64,000 nucleotides of DNA from a bacterium (lineage in GTDB: Bacteria > Verrucomicrobiota > Verrucomicrobiia > Limisphaerales > J093): assembly GCA_021780105.1 (NCBI GenBank), contig JAJXZJ010000039.1, positions 1 to 64,000 on the forward strand. Reading direction: 5' to 3'. Positions 1 through 8,402 of the stretch are shown in pieces. Position numbers and translations under genes: made by a program. The notes beneath the pieces are model-generated. The model searched no databases. It was not told the DNA's origin and saw nothing but the letters and a program-made list of their open reading frames with translations. Numbering within the stretch: position 1 is the stretch's first letter; each line of letters opens with the position of its first letter.

Positions 1-1089
1 GCCACCACCGACAAGACTTACGACTCCTATTACACCACCGAGACCTGGACCTGGCCGGCGGATGATTGGCCGCCGAACCAGGGCGGGACCTACAGTCTCT
101 ATAACTCCCTCACCCAAACGACCACGACCGACATTTGGGGGTCGCCCTATGATTGGTATCTGGTCCCCTTTGAATCCTGCGCGGTCACCTCGCATTGGGA
201 GCAGAACGACAACGGGACCGAGAAGAGCGACACCTACTCCCGTGTCGCCCAGACCCAGCTCTACCTGCGCACGGGGGGCAAGGCGCTGCCCGGCCGGCGC
301 AACCTGATCGTGCTGGCGGCCTCGGCCGGCTATGTGACCGACGCGAAATGGCATCCGGGAGGCCCGCAGGGCAGTCCGCCACCGGAACTGGCCCTGGCGC
401 CGCAACGGATGACGATTCAGGGCCAAAGTGTGGGGACCGATGGCTACCGGTATCTGGCCCTGCCCGACGGCGCGGAAGTGGACATCACCCCCACTATCGC
501 CGGCTGCGACTTCTATACGTTTGACGTTAACCCGACCAAACACAAATTGCTTATTCAAGCCAACGGCACACAACTGCAACCGGATGAATTGATTCCCGAG
601 GCGGAGCACGCAATAGGGGAGAAGATCAATCTCTCCGCGGTGTTCGATCCGCCGCTGCCAGAGGAACCATCAAAGACAGTTCAGTGGGTTTTAGACCCAC
701 AATACATAAACGCTTACGACACATGGATACCGGATCCTGAAAATGGCGATAAAGCAGGGGATGAAAGTGATTATGATATTGCATCGGGACTAACCAACTT
801 CAGGGTTGACTCTGGACGGTTACAAACGGAGAATACGTATGCTTGGTGGCTCTCTGGAAGCGTCACGAGCTATGAATGGAAACGCCTTTATGTCGGCATG
901 ACTCTGGTGTTTCCCGATGGTCAGGTAGTTTTCGTGTCGGGACGCGGCGTGCTGGGGATGCACCTGCCGACCGTCCATTGGGATAGCAGCGGATACGTGC
1001 CAGGGGTTGTTAATGGGTACGCGGAATTGGGTTATATCGTTGAAACGGGAATAGGCGACTTTTGGCAAAATACACTGCTGTCCGGTTAA
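1..1089 (+). CDS. C-terminal part of a large exported hypothetical protein (5' end outside window)
   Basis: The frame is open from the first base to the stop at 1087-1089, so the start lies upstream. I do not recognise the family. The visible 362 residues are rich in Tyr, Trp, Thr and Asp with no membrane segment, which suits an extracellular beta-rich protein. Up to about base 660 the base composition matches the rest of the window. From about 660 the DNA is visibly richer in A and T and the codon choice changes (AAA, AAT, ATA, TTA), so the last 140 or so residues look like a separately acquired tail. The next two frames downstream are broken. This resembles conserved-body/variable-tip proteins, but no toxin motif was seen. 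The reading frame is secure; the role is unknown. Confidence 0.7.
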   Translation, partial: ATTDKTYDSYYTTETWTWPADDWPPNQGGTYSLYNSLTQTTTTDIWGSPYDWYLVPFESCAVTSHWEQNDNGTEKSDTYSRVAQTQLYLRTGGKALPGRRNLIVLAASAGYVTDAKWHPGGPQGSPPPELALAPQRMTIQGQSVGTDGYRYLALPDGAEVDITPTIAGCDFYTFDVNPTKHKLLIQANGTQLQPDELIPEAEHAIGEKINLSAVFDPPLPEEPSKTVQWVLDPQYINAYDTWIPDPENGDKAGDESDYDIASGLTNFRVDSGRLQTENTYAWWLSGSVTSYEWKRLYVGMTLVFPDGQVVFVSGRGVLGMHLPTVHWDSSGYVPGVVNGYAELGYIVETGIGDFWQNTLLSG

Positions 1090-1106
1090 GAACGGAGCCA
1101 AAGTAA

Positions 1107-1400
1107 ACGGGATCCCTGAAAACACAGGACGAACATGAGGTCGGCGAGTGCTCACGATTTGAACTCGATTGGGCGATTCTGCCCAGCAGGGGTATCCGGT
1201 TAAGCGGTGACTCCGGCGCGATCGTGGATGCAGCCTTTTTCCACTATCTACTGGTAAAAGGCGGATTGACATATGCGGAGACCAATGGAACCCCTCAGAG
1301 TATGTGGGATTGGGAAAAGACCCCAGACGGTCGCGCCTGGGTGAACCGGGACTACAGAGTGGAAGGCATTGATAAATGCATGCCTAAGCATTCTGAGTAG
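1107..1400 (+). pseudogene. Start-less open frame, probable gene remnant
   Basis: A frame of 97 codons is open from just after a stop at 1104-1106 to the stop at 1398-1400, with no ATG, GTG or TTG near its beginning. The translation looks protein-like (for example GIRLSGDSGAIVDAAFFHYL and MWDWEKTPDGRAWVNRDY) and is not a shadow of another gene. It follows the AT-richer tail of the upstream gene by 17 nt in another frame. It could be the displaced end of that gene after a frameshift, a remnant tip cassette, or a small gene with an unusual start. The GDSG string recalls trypsin-like proteases but is too isolated to assign one. Confidence 0.35.
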
Positions 1401-1412
1401 CTTCCAACTCGC

Positions 1413-1833
1413 TGGCCACTTTTGTATGCCCTCTTTTGGGACAGCCGTCCGGCTCTCTGGGCAGCTACGAACCCAACGGCGCGTTCTGGTATAACTGGAC
1501 CGGCGGGGCGGACTACTACTGCATGATCGGGAATAACTGGCAAAGCCCGGGAATCAATTACGACAGTGTCCGGGCCTTCCAATTGCCCCATGCGGGGCCG
1601 GTGTTTGTGGGCGGGCTGGCCTCGGATGGCAACACCGGCTGCAGCTCGACCGACGGCCGGCAGGTGCGTCTCCTCCAGAACAGCAACTCGCTGACGCCGT
1701 GGGTCGCCGTGCCCTACAACACGTTCAATATCCCCGCCCAGGCCGCCACGGTGGCGCAGTCTGGCGATCTAAGAATATGCCAAAGGTCATGCCTGACATG
1801 AAACCCGACCAATCCGCCGGCCAGTTTTGTATG
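1413..1833. repeat. Pair of 16-nt near-direct repeats bracketing a gene fragment
   Basis: TGGCCACTTTTGTATG at 1413-1428 and CGGCCAGTTTTGTATG at 1818-1833 agree at 14 of 16 positions and lie 405 nt apart, on either side of the fragment at 1436-1801. A weaker relative, GGCGACTTTTGG, lies near 1055-1066 close to the stop of the left-edge gene. They may be cassette boundaries or traces of duplication; they could also be chance. Confidence 0.3.
1436..1801 (+). pseudogene. Fragmentary open frame, exported-protein-like
   Basis: A 121-codon frame that can begin only at TTG 1436. It encodes a Gly/Asn/Tyr-rich sequence (for example GSYEPNGAFWYNWTGGADYY) similar in flavour to the partial gene at the left edge. 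No ribosome-binding site is visible. The end (RICQRSCLT) looks like read-through into unrelated DNA. It lies between two copies of a 16-nt near-repeat at 1413-1428 and 1818-1833. Most likely it is a leftover piece of a surface-protein gene; a functional short gene cannot be excluded. No function is assigned. Confidence 0.35.
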
Positions 1834-1915
1834 TACCAAGTCAGTAGCCGTTGAAGCGTGGTTCTGGAAGAGGGCGGTCCTCACTACTGACACAGATGAG
1901 GTGGGCGGTTTCATG

Positions 1916-4513
1916 TCACAGCACCGTGACCGGCCGGCTGCCTTTGTCGAGCGCCCCGCGCGTCACGCCAAGTTGATGACACAGTTTCAATTCGCGCCAC
2001 AGTTCCGTGCCGGTGATTTCGCCGCGCAGCAATCGCTGGTACATCCCGATGGTGCGCGCTACGGTGTCCGGCGGTTCGTCCAGAAACTCCACGCGGAAAT
2101 GCCGCGCGCCCAGGGCGAGCAGCCGCGCCACGTATTCCGCACCGGTCTGCGCCAGCGCGTTGAACACCGTGTTGCGACAGCCGGCGTCCGCCTTCACCGG
2201 ATGCTCGGCGCCCACGCGATCCCGCAGTCGCAGCGTGCGATGGTCGCACGGCCGGCCGCAGTTGGTGTAGTCCGTGCCGTTCGATAGGAACGCGCAGAAC
2301 ACGCAATGCTCCATGTGAAACATCGGCATGTGCTGGTGAATCGTGATCTCGAACCAGGCCGGCGGCGTGCCCGTAAGCAGCGCCTCCAGTTGCGCGTTGT
2401 TCAAATCGTAGGAAGCCGTCAGTCTTTCAAGGCCGAACCACTTCAAAAAATACTCTGCCGTGAGCGGGTTCGCGACATTCAACGAGTAATCCCCGATGCA
2501 GCGTGCGCCGACGAAGTATTTTAGATGATCAAAATTCCGCACCAGATAACCGTCGGCTCCGCAGGACTGGACCTGCTTCAAAATCCACTCTTCTCCGGGT
2601 TTGGTGATGCGCGCCGGCGCCACCCAGATGGTTCGACGAGACCTAGAGGTTGCAAGTTGAGAGGCGCCCCGCGCTGCGCGAAACCTTGCCACGGCTTCCC
2701 GGTATTTCTTCGGGTCCTCAAACTCGCAGTAAACCGTCCGCACGCCGCTCTTCAACGCCGCATCGAGCTGCGTGAGGTCACGCACCAGCACGATCAACTC
2801 CGGCTCCGCCACGGTGGGCCAATCCTTTGTCACAGGATGAACGGCCGTGGCCTCATTCAGTGTCCAGCGTTTAGGCTGCGACCGCATCGTTTCTAATTCT
2901 GCCACGGCCTCGCGGCGTAGGCGGTTGAGTTCGCTGACCGGCAAAAGCACGTCGCCGGTCAGACAACTTGTGAAGCCGGCCAAAGTGAATGGCGTGCCGC
3001 CCAGCCGGCCGAGCTGCTCGCGCAACCGTTCAGTCGTGAGTGGCCGGTTCGTGGCCGCCATCAGCGCCATCGCCGATTCGAGCTTCACCACATTGCCCAA
3101 CTCATCCCGCGCCGTCAGTTCAAGCGGCGTGCCGACCGTGCCGCGAACTTCCATGTCAATCGGCCGCTGAAATCGTGGCGTGTCGCCGGCAAAACTCTGC
3201 CGCAGCCTGCGGTCGAGTTCCGGGTCGCTCGTCTTCCAAAGCCTGTCACCGGCATGAACGCGGCCGAAATGAATGTCGTCTCGCCCGAACCACAGTTCCA
3301 CCGCGGTACTGGTGGAAGCGTTGGATTTCAGAGTTCGAATTTCATAGACGCGGCCGCCCTCCTCGGCTTCGTCCGGCCGGCCGGCGTCGAACACGACGCC
3401 GTCGCCCGGCTTGAGCGGGGCGGCCAGCCCGACAACGACCGAATCGCGCCGGACCTCCGCCACTTCGCCGAGAAACACCCCGCGCTTCTTGCCGAAACGG
3501 CCGTGAACCAGCGCCTGGTTGTTGACGCCGCGCAGCCAGCCGGTGAACAAGCCGCGCGAGAAGGACATTTCCATTTCGTATTGATCGCCGTTGCCGCGGA
3601 TGAGAGCAGGTTTGTTGTGACTTCCCCGATTTGGAGCGTGCGTCCCCTCACGCTGGCTGCAAGAGAGTTTGTCAATGGCCTGCCGATAGATCCGGGTGAT
3701 GTTCGCCACGTATTCCGGCGATTTCAGCCGGCCTTCGATCTTGAGCGACGCCACACCAAGGCGGGCCAGTTCCGGCACCAACTCCAATCCGGCCAAATCC
3801 TGCGGACTGAGCAGATACCGGCGGTCGCCCAACGGCACGGTCCGGCCGTCGGCGATGAGTTCGTAAGGCAGCCGGCAGGCCTGCGCGCATTCGCCGCGGT
3901 TCGCCGAACGGCCGCCAAGAGATTCGCTTGTGAGGCACTGGCCGGAATAAGCCACACACAACGCACCGTGAACAAAGACTTCAAGGGGAAGATGAGGGTT
4001 GAGGGTTGATGGTTGAGATGAGGTGCTGCCAATTGAGGACTGAATGAGGCCGATTTCCTTGAGCGAGCATTCGCGGGCCAGCACGACGAGCTGGCAGCCG
4101 AGTTCGCGCGCAAATTCCACGCCGGCCGCGCTGGTGATGGTCATTTGCGTCGAGGCGTGGATCGGAAAGTCCGGCGAAAGCCGGCGGATCAACCGGCAGA
4201 TGCCGACATCCTGAACGATTGCGGCATCCACGCCGGCCGCGATGCTGGCGCGAAGAAACCGCTCCGCCTCGGCCAGTTCATCGGTGAAGACGAGTGTGTT
4301 GAACGAGAGATAGCCGCGCACGCCGCGGCGATGCAGGAACGCCATCAATCGCGGGAGGTCGGCCCCGGTGAAATTGGCCGCGCGCATCCGGGCGTTGAAA
4401 CGGTCGAGGCCGAAATAGATCGCATCGGCGCCGTTTTCCACGGCCGCCTTCGCGCACTCCCAGTCGCCGGCCGGCGCCAGCAGCTCCGGTGGTTTGATGT
4501 GTCCCGCACTCAC
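1916..4513 (-). CDS. Peptidase U32 family protein with DUF3656-like and C-terminal U32-type domains
   Basis: 865 residues. The N-terminal TIM-barrel-like part starts with ELLAPAGDWECAKAAVENGA, the usual U32 opening. The family signature around VFVHGALCVAYSGQCLTS (residues 179-196) carries the conserved cysteines, with further C209 and C213. A middle DUF3656-type region and a C-terminal part with HMEHCVFCAF and CGRPCD follow. Relatives include RlhA (hydroxylation of 23S rRNA C2501) and YegQ/TrhP-type tRNA hydroxylation proteins; the Cys cluster suggests an iron-sulfur-dependent RNA-modification role rather than proteolysis, which is inference. Residues 159-175 just before the signature are encoded by a heptanucleotide tandem repeat. 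The linkers near residues 285-315 and 620-635 also look expanded by non-conserved sequence. Confidence 0.88.
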   Translation of the reverse strand: MSAGHIKPPELLAPAGDWECAKAAVENGADAIYFGLDRFNARMRAANFTGADLPRLMAFLHRRGVRGYLSFNTLVFTDELAEAERFLRASIAAGVDAAIVQDVGICRLIRRLSPDFPIHASTQMTITSAAGVEFARELGCQLVVLARECSLKEIGLIQSSIGSTSSQPSTLNPHLPLEVFVHGALCVAYSGQCLTSESLGGRSANRGECAQACRLPYELIADGRTVPLGDRRYLLSPQDLAGLELVPELARLGVASLKIEGRLKSPEYVANITRIYRQAIDKLSCSQREGTHAPNRGSHNKPALIRGNGDQYEMEMSFSRGLFTGWLRGVNNQALVHGRFGKKRGVFLGEVAEVRRDSVVVGLAAPLKPGDGVVFDAGRPDEAEEGGRVYEIRTLKSNASTSTAVELWFGRDDIHFGRVHAGDRLWKTSDPELDRRLRQSFAGDTPRFQRPIDMEVRGTVGTPLELTARDELGNVVKLESAMALMAATNRPLTTERLREQLGRLGGTPFTLAGFTSCLTGDVLLPVSELNRLRREAVAELETMRSQPKRWTLNEATAVHPVTKDWPTVAEPELIVLVRDLTQLDAALKSGVRTVYCEFEDPKKYREAVARFRAARGASQLATSRSRRTIWVAPARITKPGEEWILKQVQSCGADGYLVRNFDHLKYFVGARCIGDYSLNVANPLTAEYFLKWFGLERLTASYDLNNAQLEALLTGTPPAWFEITIHQHMPMFHMEHCVFCAFLSNGTDYTNCGRPCDHRTLRLRDRVGAEHPVKADAGCRNTVFNALAQTGAEYVARLLALGARHFRVEFLDEPPDTVARTIGMYQRLLRGEITGTELWRELKLCHQLGVTRGALDKGSRPVTVL
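3991..4018. repeat. Heptanucleotide tandem array inside the U32 gene
   Basis: Four degenerate 7-nt units on the plus strand: GATGAGG, GTTGAGG, GTTGATG, GTTGAGA, followed by TGAGG. The array lies inside the U32 coding sequence and is read there as SSQPSTLNPHL, a low-complexity loop immediately before the family signature. Total length keeps the frame open. Confidence 0.8.
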
Positions 4514-4601
4514 GCCGCCAGCTTACCGCGCCCGCCCGGTTCCCGCACGTTCTCATTGGCGCGCTTGCGCTTTGGGCCGATTTGGGGATCATGAGTCGCT
4601 G

Positions 4602-5648
4602 ATGAAGCCTTGGCATTTCATTGGGATGGGATTTGCCGCCCTGGCCGTTGGCGCGGCACAATCTGATCCTCCGTATCCCCGCAGCGAGGCGGTCCCGGGC
4701 ATCGAGTTTCATCAGGAAACCCTTGTGCGTCAGGCGCCCGGCAGTGACATCTGGGCCTGCACGAGCGATACGAATGGGACGGTTTATGCGGCGTGGGGCG
4801 ATGGCGGCGGGTTCGGTGGAAAGGACAGTCAGGGCCGGGTTTCGATTGGCGTGGCCAGAATCACCGGCGTGCCGCCGCACTGGAAAGGCGAGAACCTCTG
4901 GGGCGGCGAGGCGCCGGTTTCGCATCAGCCGCCGGCGGTGGGCAAGGGCACGCTCATTGTCGTGAGTGGCCAGCTTTACCTGTATATCAGCGAGCAGGGC
5001 GCCTGGGATCGGTGTCGCTTGTGGAAGTCGCCGGACAAAGGGCTGACCTGGCAGGACCGGGGGTGGATTTTCCCGCTTTCCCACAAGGCGTTCGCGTTTC
5101 CCGGACTCGTCCAGTTTGGCCCGCGGCCGGATTCGCCGGCAGACGGTTACGTGTATGGGTTTTCGGACAACGATCCCCGCCGGAACACGGACAAGCGGTT
5201 GTATCTCTTCCGTGTGCGAGCGGACCGGATGGAGAACCTTGCGGCGTATGAGTTTTTCTCGGGAACCGTCCAGACGCCGCAGTGGTCGCACAACCTGGCG
5301 GACCGAACGCCGGTTTTCCGCAACCCGGCGGGAATCAGTTGGGGGACCACCTGTGCCTATCATGCCGCGACCGGACGGTATTTGCTAAGCGTGACCACTC
5401 ACGAGGACCGCGGCGACTGGGGCCTGTATGAAAGCCGGCACTTATGGGGTCCGTGGCGGACAGTGGCTTATGGAAATGATCTTCCCCAATGGACCTACTC
5501 GCCGGTGGAGAAGAACCGCCCGGCTTACCTGCACACGTTTCCGGTCAGTTGGATGGGCGCGGATGGGAAGACGCTCTGGTGTGTATTTGACCGCGGAGAT
5601 CATTTCAACCTCGCCCGCTGCACGTTGCGCATCCGGGCCGGAAAGTGA
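4602..5648 (+). CDS. Exported DUF4185-like / sialidase-fold protein
   Basis: 348 residues from ATG 4602. This start is chosen because it yields a Sec signal (MKPWHFIGMGFAALAVGAAQ), whereas the longer frame adds 36 Arg/Pro-rich residues antisense to the U32 gene. The mature part opens with SDIWACTSDTNGTVYAAWGDGGGFGG and has repeated W/Y-rich blades (GLTWQDRGW, LYLFRVRADRMENL, RYLLSVTTHEDRGDWGLYES), typical of DUF4185 or BNR beta-propellers. Such proteins are exported and often act on or bind glycans. No catalytic residues could be assigned. The DUF1080 gene follows 81 nt downstream on the same strand. Confidence 0.7.
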   Translation: MKPWHFIGMGFAALAVGAAQSDPPYPRSEAVPGIEFHQETLVRQAPGSDIWACTSDTNGTVYAAWGDGGGFGGKDSQGRVSIGVARITGVPPHWKGENLWGGEAPVSHQPPAVGKGTLIVVSGQLYLYISEQGAWDRCRLWKSPDKGLTWQDRGWIFPLSHKAFAFPGLVQFGPRPDSPADGYVYGFSDNDPRRNTDKRLYLFRVRADRMENLAAYEFFSGTVQTPQWSHNLADRTPVFRNPAGISWGTTCAYHAATGRYLLSVTTHEDRGDWGLYESRHLWGPWRTVAYGNDLPQWTYSPVEKNRPAYLHTFPVSWMGADGKTLWCVFDRGDHFNLARCTLRIRAGK

Positions 5649-5654
5649 AACCGG

Positions 5655-5671
5655 GCCATTCTGAGAATGGC
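5655..5671 (+). terminator. Short hairpin after the DUF4185-like gene
   Basis: GCCATTC (5655-5661), loop TGA, GAATGGC (5665-5671): a perfect 7-bp stem 7 nt after the stop codon of the upstream gene. No U-tract follows, so it may be an attenuator or RNA-stability element rather than an intrinsic terminator. Confidence 0.35.
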
Positions 5672-5729
5672 TGAAGCAGGCAGCGTTTTCCGGCTTGATT
5701 TGCCGGGCCGGGAGAACCAGCCTCCGGCC

Positions 5730-6482
5730 ATGACAATCACCTCTTGCTTCCGGCTGGCGCTGGCCGCCGCTTGGGTGTCACAGGCCGTCGTGGGTGCGAC
5801 CGCGGGGGAGTTTGAACCGCTGTTCAACGGCAAAAATCTGGCGGGCTGGCACGTCAGCGCACTGACCGGCCACAGCGCCGCCAGCCGTCACAAGTCCGGC
5901 GGCAGGTGGGTGGTCGAGAAAGGCATGATCGTCGGCAGCCAGGACATTCCCGGCAATGGCGGCATTTTGCTCACCGACGCCAAGTTCAGCGACTTCGAGA
6001 TCGCGCTGGAAATGAACAATGATTTCGGGCCGGACAGCGGGTTGTTCCTGCGGAGCACTGAAGACGGCACGGCCTATCAGGCGATGATTGACTATCATGC
6101 GAACGGCAACCTCATGGGCATTTACGGCGAGGGCGGGCTGGGGGGAAAACCCAGCGTGATGAACTTCCGCTTCACGGACAAAGTCACGGTGATCACGCCG
6201 GTGGCTGATTCGCCCACGCCACTGCCGGTATTGCCGCCGGCATGGCCGTTTTTCTGGCGCCACGGGCAGTGGAACGAATTGCGTGCCCGGATCGTCGGCA
6301 ACCCTCCGCACATCACCACCTGGATCAACGGCGTGAAATTCATGGACTGGACCGAGTCGGAAAAACGACACCCGGACACCGGCAGCATCGGGCTTCAAGT
6401 CCACGGCGGCGGCGATTTCACGAAACAGTTCGTGCGGTATCGCAATATCCGCATCAAACGGCTCGACGCGGCGGACAAGTAG
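5730..6482 (+). CDS. Exported DUF1080 (3-keto-disaccharide hydrolase-like) protein
   Basis: 250 residues from ATG 5730, which gives a clean signal peptide (MTITSCFRLALAAAWVSQAV); an upstream ATG at 5667 would add 21 polar residues. The mature protein starts FEPLFNGKNLAGWHV, the characteristic DUF1080 opening, and continues with the jelly-roll concanavalin-like pattern (FSDFEIALEMNNDFGPDSGL, DTGSIGLQVHGGGD). Characterised members hydrolyse 3-keto glycosides; others only bind sugars. It probably acts in the periplasm or at the surface. It ends at a shared inverted repeat facing the PQQ-type gene. Confidence 0.9.
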   Translation: MTITSCFRLALAAAWVSQAVVGATAGEFEPLFNGKNLAGWHVSALTGHSAASRHKSGGRWVVEKGMIVGSQDIPGNGGILLTDAKFSDFEIALEMNNDFGPDSGLFLRSTEDGTAYQAMIDYHANGNLMGIYGEGGLGGKPSVMNFRFTDKVTVITPVADSPTPLPVLPPAWPFFWRHGQWNELRARIVGNPPHITTWINGVKFMDWTESEKRHPDTGSIGLQVHGGGDFTKQFVRYRNIRIKRLDAADK

Positions 6483-6522
6483 CCGGCGCCGCGCGCAACG
6501 GAGTTTCCACGAAGCCGGCTAC
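6479..6522. terminator. Bidirectional hairpin containing both convergent stop codons
   Basis: GTAGCCGGC (6479-6487) and GCCGGCTAC (6514-6522) form a perfect 9-bp inverted repeat with a 26-nt loop. The left arm contains the TAG stop of the DUF1080 gene (6480-6482). The right arm contains the TAG stop of the opposing gene (6519-6521 on the minus strand). No U-tract is present. Confidence 0.5.
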
Positions 6523-7841
6523 GGGCGGCCGACGCAGTAGAGTTTGCGGTTCGTGCGAATGAAAAGCCGGCCCTGCGCAATCGCGATGCTGGACCGGATG
6601 CGGTCGTCGCCCTCGTCGCCCATTGGAATTTGCTGGAGAATTTTGCCGTCGGTCGCGCTCACCACCGCCACATCGCCGCGGAAGTTGAGCAGGTAAATTT
6701 TCCCGTCGGCACCGATGGGCGAGGCCTCGTATTTCGCCATTCCTGGCGTGCTGATGCTCCATTTCACCTGGCCGTTGGCCGGGGCAATCCGGGTGAGGCA
6801 TTTTTTGAGGTCGCTCAGGACAAAGAAATCGCCCAGGTAAAACAACGGCGTGGGCACGTCGGTGGTGGTCTGCCGGTCTTGTTCCGTGGACCACGCGATG
6901 GCCGAGTTGGTGAGCGCGCCGGAGCCGCCGGCCTTGATCGCGAACACCGCCGAACCTTTCGGCCCGCAGGCCAGGACGACTCCGCCGCCGGCCACCGGCG
7001 AAGGCACGAGCCGCCAGTGGCCGATGTGACGCGGATTCCACGTGCCCCAGCGCCAGAGTTCGCGCCCCGTGTCGGGATCGTGGCCGGTGAGGCAATCGCC
7101 ACCCACGATCAGCAGCTCGCGGCGTCCGCGGAACTCGAACGGAATCGGCGTCGAGTAGGCCTCGTGCGACTCCGCCACGGCGTCGCTCGGCCGGACCTGT
7201 TTCCAGAGCGTCCGGCCGGTGGCGGGATCGAGCGCCAGCAGGAAGGAGTCAATCGGGCCGTCTGCGCGGCCGCGGCCGTTCACCGGCTCGTTGCGTTGCA
7301 GCACCTGAATGTAAAGCCGGCCGCCGTAGAGCATCGGGCTGCTGCTGTAGGTCCACTGGTAGGCGAAGTCGCCGAAATCCTTCTGGAGATTCCGCGACCA
7401 CAGCTCCTGGCCGGCGACATCAAAGGCCGCGAGGTCGCCGGTGCCGTAGAAGAAAATCACGGTCTTGCCATCCGTGACCGGCGAGGGCGAGGCGTAGTTG
7501 CTCATCTCATCCTTGCGGTAGCCGTCGGCGATCTTGCGCGTCCACTCCGAGCGGCCGGAAACGAGGTCGAACGCGAAGGCCTGCAGCGATTGGGTGGCAA
7601 TCTCGGTCGAGGAGACGAAGACGGTGTGGTTCCAAATGACCGGCGTCGCCCCGGACGGGCCGGGAAGCTCGGCCACCCAGCGGACATTCTCCGTCTTCGT
7701 CCAGGCTGGCGGCAGGTTGGTTTCGGAGGTGGAGCCGTTAAACCACGGACCGCGCCAGTTGGCCCAATTTTCCGCCGTGGCATTGAGCGCCAGGGCGACG
7801 CCCAAAGCGATTCCCGACGGAAGGCAATTAGTGATTTTCAT
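6519..7841 (-). CDS. Exported PQQ-type beta-propeller repeat protein
   Basis: 440 residues from ATG at 7841, chosen because the next residues (MKITNCLPSGIALGVALALN) form a signal peptide; a longer frame adds 14 polar residues. The mature part has repeated PQQ-like blades with the W-x-x-x-L/I and DxxTGxxLW pattern (LDPATGRTLWKQV, HDPDTGRELWRWG, LAAFDVAGQELW). This makes an eight-bladed propeller of the kind common in outer-membrane biogenesis and quinoprotein families. No PQQ-binding or calcium-binding dehydrogenase signature was identified, so it is more likely a structural or binding protein in the periplasm. It is transcribed towards the DUF1080 gene. Confidence 0.85.
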   Translation of the reverse strand: MKITNCLPSGIALGVALALNATAENWANWRGPWFNGSTSETNLPPAWTKTENVRWVAELPGPSGATPVIWNHTVFVSSTEIATQSLQAFAFDLVSGRSEWTRKIADGYRKDEMSNYASPSPVTDGKTVIFFYGTGDLAAFDVAGQELWSRNLQKDFGDFAYQWTYSSSPMLYGGRLYIQVLQRNEPVNGRGRADGPIDSFLLALDPATGRTLWKQVRPSDAVAESHEAYSTPIPFEFRGRRELLIVGGDCLTGHDPDTGRELWRWGTWNPRHIGHWRLVPSPVAGGGVVLACGPKGSAVFAIKAGGSGALTNSAIAWSTEQDRQTTTDVPTPLFYLGDFFVLSDLKKCLTRIAPANGQVKWSISTPGMAKYEASPIGADGKIYLLNFRGDVAVVSATDGKILQQIPMGDEGDDRIRSSIAIAQGRLFIRTNRKLYCVGRP

Positions 7842-8002
7842 TTCCGTTTCAAATGCTGCGCGGGTTGTTTCATGGCGGGACACGATGCCGCCGGCAAGTC
7901 TTTTCGGCGCGCCAGGCGCATTTAACCCGACGAAATTTGATTGGCGTTTGTGGCAGCCGGGATCAAGAATGCCCGTGAACGGGTTAAAACCCGGTCACGA
8001 AC

Positions 8003-8389
8003 ATGAAAATTATTGAGCGTTTGCTCGAGTTGCAGGAACTCGAAATGGGACCGAAGGCCGAGTCGCCGGAAGCTCGACAGTCGGCTGAAGTCATCCGCAA
8101 GGAGATTCCGGAGCCAGTGCTGGGACATTACGACCGGTTGAAGGCGCGGGGCAAGAAAGGCGTGGCGCTGGTGCGCCACGGCGTTTGCTCCGGTTGTCAG
8201 ATGAAGCTCGCGTCCGGCGTTTACGCGGCGCTGCTGCGGGACGAGGACATTGCCATGTGCGACACGTGCGCCCGCTATCTGCTGCCGGCGCCTGAACCTC
8301 CGCCCGCGCCCACGCCGCCGCCGGAGCCGGTCAAGAAGCCGGCCGCCAGGCGCGGACGGCGCAAGGCGGCGCCGGAAGCCCCGGCGTGA
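8003..8389 (+). CDS. Small C4 zinc-ribbon protein with Pro-rich, basic tail
   Basis: 128 residues. Cys62-x2-Cys65 (CSGC) and Cys86-x2-Cys89 (CDTC) form a zinc ribbon of the type found at the end of DUF164/zf-RING_7 proteins. The long coiled coil that normally precedes it is reduced to about 50 residues starting MKIIERLLELQELE. After the ribbon comes a Pro-rich linker (PEPPPAPTPPPEPVKK) and a basic end (RRGRRK), suggesting nucleic-acid contact, which is inference. No enzyme activity is expected. The next gene begins 14 nt after its stop, so the two may be co-transcribed. Confidence 0.75.
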   Translation: MKIIERLLELQELEMGPKAESPEARQSAEVIRKEIPEPVLGHYDRLKARGKKGVALVRHGVCSGCQMKLASGVYAALLRDEDIAMCDTCARYLLPAPEPPPAPTPPPEPVKKPAARRGRRKAAPEAPA

Positions 8390-8402
8390 ACGCACGGACG
8401 CG

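Noticed and set aside
1165-1260. GDSG in the start-less frame as a trypsin-like protease active site.
   Set aside because: No accompanying His or Asp motifs and the frame lacks a start; the match is too short.
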